Below, piece by piece: positions 8,211 through 17,672 of a stretch of DNA of 50,735 bases (its first letter is position 1; the number at the start of each line of letters is the position of its first letter). The notes beneath the pieces are model-generated. The model had not been told where the DNA came from. It worked only from the letters and a program-made list of their open reading frames with translations, and did no database searches. The position numbers were made by a program, and so were the translations under genes. The stretch lies in the NCBI RefSeq assembly GCF_014843825.1, contig NZ_JHQR01000248.1, forward strand, positions 1 to 50,735, given 5' to 3'. Source of the DNA: Mesorhizobium silamurunense. GTDB lineage: Bacteria; Pseudomonadota; Alphaproteobacteria; Rhizobiales; Rhizobiaceae.

Positions 8211-8230
8211 TATAAGACAAACCTTTGATT

Positions 8231-11200
8231 TTACGCAGGTATCTTGACGACGACCTCGGTTTTCTCACCGGCCTTCGGCTCGAAAGACCCCGATTTTGTC
8301 TTCGAGCCATTGACTTCGAGCGCGATCGACTTGGTCTTTTTGTCGCGGATTACGCGAACCTTGATCTCGCCGTCGAACATTTTGAGCGTGGCGGCGTAGC
8401 CGTCCCAGTGACCGGGCAGCTTCGGTCTAAACGTGATCTGCTTGCCGCGCCGCTCGATGCCCAGAATTCCCTCGACCGCCGCTCGATATAGCCACCCGGC
8501 GGAACCGGTGTACCAGGTCCAGCCGCCGCGGCCACCCTTTCCTTCGCCGGCGTAGATGTCGGCCGCCACCACGTAAGGCTCGACGCGGTAGTGCTCGGCA
8601 GACGCCTCGTCCGAGGCGTGGTTGACCGGGTTCAGCATCGACAAGCAGCGATAGGCCTCGTCGACGCGTCCCATCTCTGCCAGCGCGATGACGAACCATG
8701 TGGCGGCATGCGTATACTGGCCGCCATTCTCGCGCACGCCCGGTGGGTAGCTCTTGATGTAGCCGGGATCTTTCTGGCTGTTCGAGAAGGGCGGCGTGAA
8801 CAGCTTGACGATCTTGAGCTCGTCGTCGACCAGCATCCTGGTCGCCTGTTCCATCGCCGTGGTCGAGCGGGCCGGATCACCCTCGCCCGACAGCACGCTC
8901 CACGATTGGGCGATGGAGTCGATCTTGCACTCATCCGAACTCTTCGAGCCGAGCGGTGTGCCGTCGTCGAAGCTGCCGCGCCGGTACCACTGGCCGTCCC
9001 AGGCCGTGCTCTCCAGCGCCCGCTTCAGCAGGTCCGCGTGCTTGGTCCAGGCCTGCGCCCGCTTGTTGTCGCCCTGTCCCTTGGCGACGGGAGCGAAGTC
9101 GCCCAGCGTCTTCAGAAGGAACCAGCCCAGCCAGACGCTCTCGCCCTTGCCGCCCTCGCCGACACGGTTCATGCCGTCGTTCCAGTCGCCGCCCAGGATC
9201 AGCGGCAGGCCGGCCGGGCTGCTGCGCTTGATGGCGAGATCGAGCGCCCGCGCGCAGTGGTCGTAAAGCGAGGCGGTGGTCTTGGTGATCTCGGGCGTGA
9301 AGAAGGCGTCGTGCTCGCCCTCACCGAGCTCCTGCCCGTCGATGAAGGGTATCTGCTCCTTGAGGATCGCGGCATCGCCCGTCACCTCGATGTAGCGGGC
9401 GGTGGCGTGCGCCAGCCAAACCACGTCGTCCGAGATCATGGTGCGCACGCCGGCATCGGTGCGCGGCAGCCACCAGTGCTGCACGTCGCCTTCCGGGAAC
9501 TGCCGGCGAGCGGCGTTGAGGATCTGGTCGCGCGCAAGCTTCGGATCGTGCGCCAGCAAGGCCAGCGTGTCCTGCAGCTGGTCGCGGAAGCCGAAAGCAC
9601 CGCTCGCCTGGTAGAAGGCCGAGCGCGCGCGGATGCGGCAGGCCAGGCTCTGGTAGGGCAGCCAGTGGTTGACCATGGCGTTGAGGGCCGTGTCCGGCGT
9701 CTCGACCTGGATGGTGTCGAGGAAGCCGCGCCAGACGTGCTCGTTATCGGCCAGACGCTGGTCGAAATCCTTATCCCTGTGGGTCTGCACCAGGGCGCTC
9801 GCCTCGGCGACCGTGGCGGCGTCGCCGAGCAGCCATATCAGCGTCACGTCGCCGCCGGCTGGGATGTCGATGTCGCTGGCGATCACCGCGCAGGGATCGT
9901 CGCCAGCCTCGACGCGGCCGGACAAGGCAGCCCCGCCAAGCACGGCCTGCGGATATTCGGTCGTGCCGTGCCTGCCGATGAACTCTGTGCGGTCGGCGGT
10001 CACCGAATGGACGGGCGCCGCCGCGGCGAGGAAAGCCACCCGTTCGCCGAAGTCGAGACCATAGGGGTTCTGCGCCAGCATGGCGCCGGTCGCGGCGTCC
10101 CAAGTCGGCACGATGGTCGCCGCCGTGCGCGAGCGATGGCCGCCGAGCACCCACTCGGCATAGGCATAGACGCGCAGCCTTGCCGGCGCCGAGCCGGTGT
10201 TCTGGATGCGAAGCCGGGTGATCTTGACCGGATCCACCGGGTCCACCACCTGCGTCAGGTCCATGGACAGCGCCCCGCGCTTCGAGCGGAAGGTCGAGAA
10301 CCCCTGCCCATGCCAGGTCTCGTAGGTCATCGAGGGATCGCGCACCACCGCGGCCATCGGCGAGAACGCCTTGCCGCTCAGATGGTCGTAGATATAGAAG
10401 CCCTCGCCCGGCCGGTTTGACACCGGATCGTTCGACCACGGCGTCAGCTGGTAGTCGCGGCTGTTGCGGCTCCAGGTGAAGCCGGCGCCTTCGGCCGAGA
10501 TGTGGAAGCCGAAGGACGCGTTGGAGATGACGTTGATCCAAGGCTGAGGTGTCGTGCGGCGCCCGGTCAGCCGCGTCACGTAATGGCGGCCGTCGCCGTC
10601 GAAGCCGCCGAAGCCATTCCAAAGGCCGAGGCCGGTGCCGTCGGCGGCGATATCGGCCCCTCCCCGGCTTGCCGGCGTCGGCTCAGGCAATGCCGACGAC
10701 GGCTGGCGGGTCGGAATGCCTTCCGCCTGCAGCAAGACGTCACGGGCCTGCAATGCCGCCGTCTCGGCCCGCTCGAGCTGGTCGAATATGGTGCCGTTGC
10801 GGGTATGGAGCGCGACGCGCGCGACCGACAGCAAGGTCTTGTAGGTGGGCTCGTCCATGAGGTCGCGGCGCACGGCGAAGATGTGCTGGCGAGGCCCAAG
10901 CTCGCGGCCACGCAGGCGGCTGTTCTCGCACAGCGTTTCCACCGCGCGCTGCAGGTCCTGCACGTAGGAGGATGCCTGCTCGTTGACGACGACGAAGTCG
11001 ATCATCATGCCGCGGGCACGCATATATTCCTGGAAGCGCAGCGCCTGGGCGACGATCTCGAGATCGGCGACATCGCCGATGCGCACGAGGAAGATCGGGA
11101 AATCGCCGGAGATGCTGGTCGGCCAGAGGCTCGACTGGCGGCCGAGGCCCGAGGCGATGGATTCGGCCGGCAGGCGCAGGAACGGATCGGGGTAGATCAG

Positions 11201-14200
11201 ATAGCGCGCCAGCTTCTGCACATTGGCGGCATCGGTCAGGCTGAGGCCGAGATGGCGCGTCTGCACCTGGCTGCGCGTCCAGGCGAGCATCGCCTGGCGT
11301 GCGAAGCTTTCCTGGTGGTCGAGGCGGCCGATCGCCTCGTCGAGCTCGCCGCGGTTGGCGCCGACGACGGTCCAGAAGGTGAGCGAGATCTTCTTGTTGG
11401 CCGGCACGCGCACCTGGCGGCGGAGCGCCGCCACCGGGTCGAGCGTGAAGCCCTGGTTGCCGGAGAGCCGGGCGCCGGGATCGAAGGCGGCAGCGTCGGC
11501 GATGGTGCGGCCACGGCCGATGAAGGCACGCCGGTCGGTCTCGGCCTCCGCATCACGCGAGGGCCCCGACGGATCGGTGACGAAGTGCACCATGGTGAGG
11601 TCGGGCTCGTTCTTGTCACGCTTGCGCCTTGTGGCGAAGATGGCGCCGTTGTTCGCCGCGATCTCGGTCTCGACAAACATCTTCGAGAACGCCGGATGGG
11701 CGTTGTCCGATGCCTCGTTGCCCAGCACCAGCTCGGCGAAGGAGGTCACCTCGATATGCCGGTCTGTGGCCCCGTCATTGTAGAGCGTGATGCGACGGCC
11801 CTCGCCATTGCCTTCGGAAATGACGATGCATTCGACCTCTGAACGCAGCGAGCCGACCGACTTGGTGAAGCTCGCCTTGTCGTCGGCAAACAGCGTCTGC
11901 ACGCGCTCGTTCTCGGCGCGCTTCGGCTCGGCGGTCGCCGACCACCAGTCGCCAGTCGCGGTGTCGCGCAGGAAGATGTAGGAGCCCAGGCGATCTTCGC
12001 TCGGGTCCGGCTGCCAGCGGGTGACGGCAAGCTCGCCGAAGCGGCTGTAGCCGGAGCCGGTGGCGGTGACCATGACCGAGTAACGGCCGTTCGACATGAC
12101 ATTGGTCGCGCGCAGCGCCTTGATCGGGTCGAGGATGATGCGGCTGTCCGGGCTCTCGGTCTCGGTCTCGTCCTTGGAGCGCTCGTCGGCCTCGGTCCTG
12201 ACGGTAGCGGCCGGAATGTCGCGCGGCGCCTTCTCTTGCAGCAAGAGTTCCGCCGACTCGATCACCGGATCGCTGTGGAAACGCTCGCGCAGCCGGCCCT
12301 CGAAGATGGCGTCCGCCACGGCGGCGATCGACATGCCGGAATGGTGCGCCATGTAGTTCTGGACGACGGCATGGTCGGTGCCATCCGGCACGCGCTGCGG
12401 CGTGAAATCGACCGCGTCGTAATAGCCGTGGCGGCCGAGCGCGCCGATCGAGCGCAGCCGCAACAGATTCTGCACCGCCTCGCGCGGATTGAACTGCGCC
12501 GCCAGGATGGTGGCGTAAGGCGCGATCACCGTGTTCTGGCCGAGGCCGCGTTTCAGGCCGAGGCCGGGCACGCCGAAATTGGTGTACTGGTAGGTGAGCT
12601 CGCGGTCGCGGGCATTGTAGGCCGCTTCCGAAATGCCCCAGGGCACGTTCTTCGAGCGCGCATACTGGATCTGGCGCTTGATGATGAGCTTGCTGGTCTG
12701 GTTGAGGATCGAGCCCTGCGGCTCCTTCATCACCAGCGGCGGCATCAGATACTCGAACATCGAGCCCGACCAGGACATCAACGAGCCCTTGAAGCCGATC
12801 TCGACGATCGGCCGGCCGAGCCGGAACCAGTGCTCCGTCGGCAGGTCGCCCTTGGCGATGGCGAACAGGCTGGTCAGCCGCGCTTCGGAAGCGAGCAGGT
12901 CGTAGCAGCTCTCGTCGAGCTGGTGCTCCTCGACGCGGTAGCCGATCGACAGGAGCTTGCGCTCCTGCCGCATCAGGAACGAGAAATCCATCTCGAAGGC
13001 ATAGCGGCGGCAGCGCCCGCGCAGCGCGAGCAGCTTGGTGCGGAGCGCCGTGACTGCGCTTTCGTCATTGTGCGAATCATGCACATGCGCCTCGCAGGTC
13101 GCCTCCAGCCTTGCGGCCCAGTCGGCGATGACGTCGCTCTTCGGCGATGCCGCCTCGACGTGAATGGCGGTGGCGAGCTTGCGTATCTCGCCGGCCAGCA
13201 CCGCGAGGTTGATGGTGCGGATCGAGGCCATCTCGGGCTGCGCCTTGATGGTCATCACCGCCCGGCGCATGCCGTCGAGGCGGTCGGCGAGCCGCTGGCG
13301 CAGCGGCCTCAACTGCCGGCGGTCGTCGGGCAGTTCCTCCAGGCTCTCGTCGAGGATGGTGACGGTGTCGAGGATGCCCTCGAAATCGCCCTGCAGGTGG
13401 ACGGAAGGCGCTTCGGCCCATTCGGCGCAGGCCGCGGCCACCGCGACCAGATGGCCGGCAAGGTTGCCGCTGTCGACCGCCGAGATATAGAGCGGATAGA
13501 GCGGCTTCAGCGTCGTGGTGTCGTACCAGTTGAAAAGGTGCCCGCGATCGCGCGGCATGTTCTCGATGGTCGTCATCGTGGCGTCGATGCGGGTAATGGC
13601 ATCCGACAGGCTGATCCAGCCGAAATCGCGCGCCGACACCACCGAGAGCAGGTAGACGCCAATATTGGTCGGCGAGGTGCGCGGTGCCACCACCGGCGCC
13701 GGGCTTTCCTGGAAATTGTCGGGCGGCAGATGGTGATGCTCGGCCGTCACGAAGGTCTCGAAATAATGCCAGGTGCGCCGCGCCACGGTGCGCAGCGCAT
13801 GGATGTCGGACGCCGAAATGCGCAGCCTGTCCTCGGTTTCGGCCGAGCGGCTGATCCAGCAGGCGACCGCGGGCGAGCCGATCCAGAAAATCGCGAAGAA
13901 GAAGGCGACAAACGCGCCGGTGGAATCGGCGAGCACCGGAATGGCGAGGCCGACGGCGCCGATGATCACGGCGCCATACATCATGCTGTAATAGGCGCCG
14001 AGATCGCTGCCGCCGCTCTTGTGCGCCTGCGAGGCGGTGCGCCACTCCAGAAGGTTCTGGCGGCTGACGAAGAGCCGGTAAAGCGTGCGGATGATGGCGT
14101 CGCCCATCATCCAGGCGAGATGCGCCATCAGCAGCACCTTCAGTGCCACCAGCGCGGTGCCGAACACCGTGTCGCGGGCAAGCGCCGAGAAATGGCCGCG

Positions 14201-16810
14201 CGGCGTCTGGTCGCCGCTCTTCGGCAGGATGCCGTTGACGATGTCGAAAGTGGGCGCCATGAACAAGCTGAGGATCATCAGCGCCTGCCACTGCGCAGCC
14301 TGCGTGAAGGGCAGCAACGTCCAGCCGGCGATACAGGCCATCACCCAGAAGATCGGGGTCAGCGAGCGGCGGAGGTTATCGACCATCTTCCAGCGCGACA
14401 GCGCCGGAACGCCCGAGCGCGGGTCGAACATGAAGCCGAGCAATTGCCAGTCGCCGCGCGCCCAGCGGTGGTGGCGCGAGGCGTCGACCGAGTAGCGGGT
14501 CGGATAGTCCTCGACCAGCTCGACGTCGGTGACCAATGCCGCGCGCGCGAGGGCGCCTTCGAGCAGATCGTGGCTGAGAATGGTGTTTTCCTCGATGCGG
14601 TTCTTCAGCGCCGCCTCGAAGGCATCGACATGATAGAGACCCTTGCCGGTGAAGGAGCCGTCGCCGAAGACGTCCTGATAGACGTCGGAAACGGCGAAAA
14701 CGTATGGGTCGAGGCCACGATTGGCCGAGAAGACGCGCTGGAAGAAAGAGGCATCGTCGCCGCTGGTGAGCGAGGCGGTGATGCGCGGCTGCAGGATGGT
14801 GTAGCCCGCGGTGACGACGCGCTTCGCGGGATCGAAATGCGGACGGTTCAGCGGATGCGCGAGCTTGCCGACAAGGCTCGAGACAGCGTCGCGCGTGGTG
14901 CGCGTGTCGGCGTCGAGCGTCATCACATAAGTGGTTTTTTCCGGCAGCGGCATGTCGAGCGGTAGGAAGGTGGTGTCGCTGTCGCCGCGCAGCAGGAGAT
15001 TGAGCTCGTGCAGCTTGCCGCGCTTGCGTTCCCAGCCCATCCAGCAGCCCTGCGCCTGATTGTAGAGGCGGCGGCGATGCAGAAGGTAGAAGCGCGGGGC
15101 GCCTTCGGACGGGTAGCGGGCGTTCAGCCTGGCGATCTCGTCGCGGGCATATTGCAGGATCTCGATGTCGGCTGCGTCGATCTCGGTCTTGGAATCCGGC
15201 CAGTCGGACAACAGCGCGAAATGGATCTCTTCCGCGGTGTTGGCGAGATGATGCACCTCGATGTTGCGGATGTTTTCCTCGACGTCGTCGCGCGAGCCGA
15301 TCAGCGAAGGCACCACGACCAGCGTGCGCGCTTCGGCGGGAATACCGTGCTTGTAGTCATAGCCGACGAGCCGCGTCGGCTTGAGGAAGAGAGCCACGAC
15401 GGTGTTGAAGAAGGCCAATGCGCCCTCGCTCGCCGGCACCGCGAACAGCGCCAGCATCAGCGTGATGGACTCCGCCGAGAGACCGAGATTGGCAAGCGCC
15501 TTGCCGGACAGCACAAGCAGGAGCACCGTCAGCAGGAAGACGGGCACGACGATTCCCAGCCAGCCCGCAGCGGCGAAGGCGCGCTTGAATGTCACATTGA
15601 TCGGCGGCCGATAGCCGATCGCCTGTTCCAGCTCAGGCCGGCGCGGTCCGACCAGGAAGAAGCCGACATCGGTATGCACCGTGGGGTCGGCGGTTTCCGG
15701 CACGCCGGACGCGTCGGTGACGCCCGGAACATGGCCGGCGAGCTCGATCGCCTTTTCGGCGACGCGGAATTCGGACAGGTCGGAGCGGCGCGCGAGCTGC
15801 TCGATCGCGGTGCGATACTGGTCGCGCGAGAAGAAATCGAGCGCGGCGAAATCGGTCTTCTCGCGCAGCAGCGTGTCGATGCGGCTGACGCCCTCGAACC
15901 AAACCGTCCAGTCGACGTCGTTGATGAGGCGCAGGCCGCGGATGATGTTGCCGGTGGTGACATTGCCGCTGGAGAGCGTCTGATGCTCGGAGATGATGAT
16001 CTCCTCGGCATCGGAGCCGGTCTTCTCGAGCTCGCCCTCCAGCCATTCCAGGGCCCGGCCGGCATTCTGCGAGCCGTCGCGCAAGCGATAGAGGAGCTGG
16101 GTGGCGAAAGTCGTGTCCTGCGCATGCGCGGCGTACGTCGACAGGATCCTGGTTCGGTCGGCGTTGTCGTCGGTCGCCAGAACGCGGTCGGCGACCTCGT
16201 TGGCGATGTGGCGCATCTGACGCGTGCGCTCGACCCGCACGGCGATGCGGCGAAGGTTTTCGATCAGCACAAAACGCAGCAGCGACGGCAGCGCCCAGAG
16301 CTCGCCGATCTTCAGCGGCTCGACCGATTGAAAGCCCTCGACGATCGCCTTGAACATCGTCGCCGAGACCGCGCTGTCGGAGTGCTCGACATAGCTCCAG
16401 GCGACGACGAAGGCGCGCGGCAACACGGTCCCGTCGGCAAGCTTGAGCGTGGGCAACTGGCGGTAGAAACGGCGCGGCAGGTCGCGCTTGACCTGGAAGA
16501 TGGTCTCCTCGACCAGATAATTGTTGTCGAGCAGCCACTGCGCCGCCGGCGTGATCGTCTCGCCCTTGGCCTGGGCGGCATTGGTCGAACGGTAGACTTC
16601 GAGAATCTTCTTGGCGCTGTCGCGGATGCGGGCCTGGAATTCGAACGGCGCGAACCCGAACAGGTCCCTGACTTCTCCTTTGGCAAGCGCGACGCCCAGC
16701 GCCCGCAGCCGGTCCTCAGGCAAGAAGTTGGAGCGTATCGGCGCTTCCGTCACGCTCGGGAAGCCGGCGCTCGTGAATTCGATCTTGGCGGGGTTCGTCT
16801 GAATGTTCAT
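8231..16810 (-). CDS. ndvB: Cyclic beta-1,2-glucan synthase NdvB
   Basis: A 2859-residue multidomain membrane enzyme, close to the length of the characterised rhizobial and Brucella Cgs proteins (about 2830-2870). It primes, elongates, trims and cyclises beta-1,2-glucan. The N-terminal third holds membrane segments (for instance 'VVPVFLLTVLLLVLSGKALA') and the GT84 glycosyltransferase domain with the DAD nucleotide-sugar motif at residues 633-635 ('TLDADTRTTRD') and 'HHRWARGDWQLLGF'. The middle contains glycoamylase-like and carbohydrate-binding regions. The C-terminal third is a GH94 phosphorylase-like domain with 'GGDWNDGMNRVGEGGKGES' starting at residue 2540, which controls chain length. 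Start ATG 16810 (MNIQTNPAKIEF) has only a weak GGA upstream. Several long open frames on the opposite strand are GC shadows. It lies directly upstream of ndvA. Confidence 0.95.
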   Translation of the reverse strand: MNIQTNPAKIEFTSAGFPSVTEAPIRSNFLPEDRLRALGVALAKGEVRDLFGFAPFEFQARIRDSAKKILEVYRSTNAAQAKGETITPAAQWLLDNNYLVEETIFQVKRDLPRRFYRQLPTLKLADGTVLPRAFVVAWSYVEHSDSAVSATMFKAIVEGFQSVEPLKIGELWALPSLLRFVLIENLRRIAVRVERTRQMRHIANEVADRVLATDDNADRTRILSTYAAHAQDTTFATQLLYRLRDGSQNAGRALEWLEGELEKTGSDAEEIIISEHQTLSSGNVTTGNIIRGLRLINDVDWTVWFEGVSRIDTLLREKTDFAALDFFSRDQYRTAIEQLARRSDLSEFRVAEKAIELAGHVPGVTDASGVPETADPTVHTDVGFFLVGPRRPELEQAIGYRPPINVTFKRAFAAAGWLGIVVPVFLLTVLLLVLSGKALANLGLSAESITLMLALFAVPASEGALAFFNTVVALFLKPTRLVGYDYKHGIPAEARTLVVVPSLIGSRDDVEENIRNIEVHHLANTAEEIHFALLSDWPDSKTEIDAADIEILQYARDEIARLNARYPSEGAPRFYLLHRRRLYNQAQGCWMGWERKRGKLHELNLLLRGDSDTTFLPLDMPLPEKTTYVMTLDADTRTTRDAVSSLVGKLAHPLNRPHFDPAKRVVTAGYTILQPRITASLTSGDDASFFQRVFSANRGLDPYVFAVSDVYQDVFGDGSFTGKGLYHVDAFEAALKNRIEENTILSHDLLEGALARAALVTDVELVEDYPTRYSVDASRHHRWARGDWQLLGFMFDPRSGVPALSRWKMVDNLRRSLTPIFWVMACIAGWTLLPFTQAAQWQALMILSLFMAPTFDIVNGILPKSGDQTPRGHFSALARDTVFGTALVALKVLLMAHLAWMMGDAIIRTLYRLFVSRQNLLEWRTASQAHKSGGSDLGAYYSMMYGAVIIGAVGLAIPVLADSTGAFVAFFFAIFWIGSPAVACWISRSAETEDRLRISASDIHALRTVARRTWHYFETFVTAEHHHLPPDNFQESPAPVVAPRTSPTNIGVYLLSVVSARDFGWISLSDAITRIDATMTTIENMPRDRGHLFNWYDTTTLKPLYPLYISAVDSGNLAGHLVAVAAACAEWAEAPSVHLQGDFEGILDTVTILDESLEELPDDRRQLRPLRQRLADRLDGMRRAVMTIKAQPEMASIRTINLAVLAGEIRKLATAIHVEAASPKSDVIADWAARLEATCEAHVHDSHNDESAVTALRTKLLALRGRCRRYAFEMDFSFLMRQERKLLSIGYRVEEHQLDESCYDLLASEARLTSLFAIAKGDLPTEHWFRLGRPIVEIGFKGSLMSWSGSMFEYLMPPLVMKEPQGSILNQTSKLIIKRQIQYARSKNVPWGISEAAYNARDRELTYQYTNFGVPGLGLKRGLGQNTVIAPYATILAAQFNPREAVQNLLRLRSIGALGRHGYYDAVDFTPQRVPDGTDHAVVQNYMAHHSGMSIAAVADAIFEGRLRERFHSDPVIESAELLLQEKAPRDIPAATVRTEADERSKDETETESPDSRIILDPIKALRATNVMSNGRYSVMVTATGSGYSRFGELAVTRWQPDPSEDRLGSYIFLRDTATGDWWSATAEPKRAENERVQTLFADDKASFTKSVGSLRSEVECIVISEGNGEGRRITLYNDGATDRHIEVTSFAELVLGNEASDNAHPAFSKMFVETEIAANNGAIFATRRKRDKNEPDLTMVHFVTDPSGPSRDAEAETDRRAFIGRGRTIADAAAFDPGARLSGNQGFTLDPVAALRRQVRVPANKKISLTFWTVVGANRGELDEAIGRLDHQESFARQAMLAWTRSQVQTRHLGLSLTDAANVQKLARYLIYPDPFLRLPAESIASGLGRQSSLWPTSISGDFPIFLVRIGDVADLEIVAQALRFQEYMRARGMMIDFVVVNEQASSYVQDLQRAVETLCENSRLRGRELGPRQHIFAVRRDLMDEPTYKTLLSVARVALHTRNGTIFDQLERAETAALQARDVLLQAEGIPTRQPSSALPEPTPASRGGADIAADGTGLGLWNGFGGFDGDGRHYVTRLTGRRTTPQPWINVISNASFGFHISAEGAGFTWSRNSRDYQLTPWSNDPVSNRPGEGFYIYDHLSGKAFSPMAAVVRDPSMTYETWHGQGFSTFRSKRGALSMDLTQVVDPVDPVKITRLRIQNTGSAPARLRVYAYAEWVLGGHRSRTAATIVPTWDAATGAMLAQNPYGLDFGERVAFLAAAAPVHSVTADRTEFIGRHGTTEYPQAVLGGAALSGRVEAGDDPCAVIASDIDIPAGGDVTLIWLLGDAATVAEASALVQTHRDKDFDQRLADNEHVWRGFLDTIQVETPDTALNAMVNHWLPYQSLACRIRARSAFYQASGAFGFRDQLQDTLALLAHDPKLARDQILNAARRQFPEGDVQHWWLPRTDAGVRTMISDDVVWLAHATARYIEVTGDAAILKEQIPFIDGQELGEGEHDAFFTPEITKTTASLYDHCARALDLAIKRSSPAGLPLILGGDWNDGMNRVGEGGKGESVWLGWFLLKTLGDFAPVAKGQGDNKRAQAWTKHADLLKRALESTAWDGQWYRRGSFDDGTPLGSKSSDECKIDSIAQSWSVLSGEGDPARSTTAMEQATRMLVDDELKIVKLFTPPFSNSQKDPGYIKSYPPGVRENGGQYTHAATWFVIALAEMGRVDEAYRCLSMLNPVNHASDEASAEHYRVEPYVVAADIYAGEGKGGRGGWTWYTGSAGWLYRAAVEGILGIERRGKQITFRPKLPGHWDGYAATLKMFDGEIKVRVIRDKKTKSIALEVNGSKTKSGSFEPKAGEKTEVVVKIPA

Positions 16811-17080
16811 TGAATATTCCGTAAGGCGGGGCGCGATGCGGCGTCACCGCCACGGCAATGGCCCTAAAACCGGTTCAAATGCAATTGGTTGCATGTCAGG
16901 TCCGGTCGAAAGTTTTTTCGCGCTCCATGACAGGGGCGTCCCCTTTCGACAACTCAAGGGCGAACGCCCCTCGCTTCCCGCCCCGGTTTCGATCAGGGAA
17001 AGGATTCAGGCTTTTTCGTGGTGCATGCAAGTGGTCGGGCGATATTTCGCCCGCGTCGCGATCATGTTTGGCAACAGCCG
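16811..17080 (-). promoter_or_regulatory. ndvB leader with an inverted repeat
   Basis: The 270 nt between the hutD stop and the ndvB start must hold the ndvB promoter. The only striking element is ATGCAA (16879-16884) and TTGCAT (16889-16894) separated by TTGG, lying 69 nt before the start codon. I see no convincing -35/-10 pair and no gene; the open frames here lack family-like features. Confidence 0.35.
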
Positions 17081-17668
17081 TTAATCGTTGGCGGCGGTGG
17101 CGTGCAGACGGATCACAAAAAGCAGCCCTTGCCCTTCAGGCTGCAGCCGCAATTTCGGGCCGCTTCGGTCGCACAGAAGCGTATCGAGCGGACCGAGGCT
17201 CAAGACACTGTCGGCAAAGACTTTCACGCCGCCAACGGCCGGGAGAATGAGAGTTGTGCCGGCACTCTGCTCAATCCTCGTTTCGCCCGAGGGCGACAGA
17301 CGCTCGACCGTGTGGGTCATGCGGCTCCGGCGGGTCATGACGTTGAGATCGGTGATCGGGCCGCCGACTAGGGCGGCACTGGTCGGCACGTCGCCGGCAA
17401 AAGATAGCGGCTCCGACGATGTCGTGAGCCGCGCCGGCGGCTTGCCGTCAATGTCGAGCACGATGCCGTCGCCTTCCAGCACAGACAGCGTGCGGTCTAT
17501 GCCGGCAAAGCTCGAAAAAGGCCCGCTCGTCTCGACGCGGGCCATCGAGATACGCCAGTCGAAATCGTCGAGGCCTGCGCCGTCAGGCGAGACGGCGATC
17601 TCGGTGGTCGTGCCGCCGCCATTCTTCCACGGCATGACGCGGTAGCCGGCGGCGCGAAGGATGCGCAT
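17081..17668 (-). CDS. hutD: HutD family protein
   Basis: A 195-residue cupin-fold protein of the HutD/Ves family. The signature near the N-terminus, 'RVMPWKNGGGTTTEIAVSP' followed by 'DFDWRISMARVETSGPFSSF', is intact. In Pseudomonas HutD was proposed to bind formylglutamate and limit hut expression; its biochemical role remains uncertain. The start at 17668 (MRILRAAGYRVMPWK) follows the hutU stop by 4 nt; an upstream in-frame start would lie inside hutU and lengthen it without family support. It is the last gene of the minus-strand hut operon. Confidence 0.88.
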   Translation of the reverse strand: MRILRAAGYRVMPWKNGGGTTTEIAVSPDGAGLDDFDWRISMARVETSGPFSSFAGIDRTLSVLEGDGIVLDIDGKPPARLTTSSEPLSFAGDVPTSAALVGGPITDLNVMTRRSRMTHTVERLSPSGETRIEQSAGTTLILPAVGGVKVFADSVLSLGPLDTLLCDRSGPKLRLQPEGQGLLFVIRLHATAAND

Positions 17669-17672
17669 TGCT

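Larger units (their letters stand above)
7860..8230 (-). other. Spacer between ndvB and ndvA with three stem-loops
   Basis: No convincing gene. On the transcript of the minus strand it would hold, in order, a hairpin with 8-bp GC-rich arms (8183-8210), a longer stem with a CGAA loop (8112-8138: outer arms CGCTC/GAGCG, inner arms TTAGC/GCTAA), and a hairpin with arms GGCAGC/GCTGCC (8074-8093) flanked by T/A-rich runs. The remaining 200 nt before ndvA are AT-richer than the genes and could carry an ndvA promoter, but I see no clear -35/-10 pair. Confidence 0.45.

Noticed and set aside
8119..8310. 63-codon minus-strand open frame overlapping the ndvB end
   Set aside because: Arg/Ser-rich composition, overlaps ndvB and the stem-loops, no support as a gene.
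8591..10420. Long open frame on the plus strand opposite ndvB (also 12236-14965 and 15008-16813)
   Set aside because: They mirror NdvB codons in GC-rich DNA, are rich in Arg, Gly and His without any family motif, and lack Shine-Dalgarno sites.
16803..17250. Small plus-strand open frames in the ndvB-hutD gap
   Set aside because: No family features or ribosome binding site; they run over the ndvB control region into hutD antisense.
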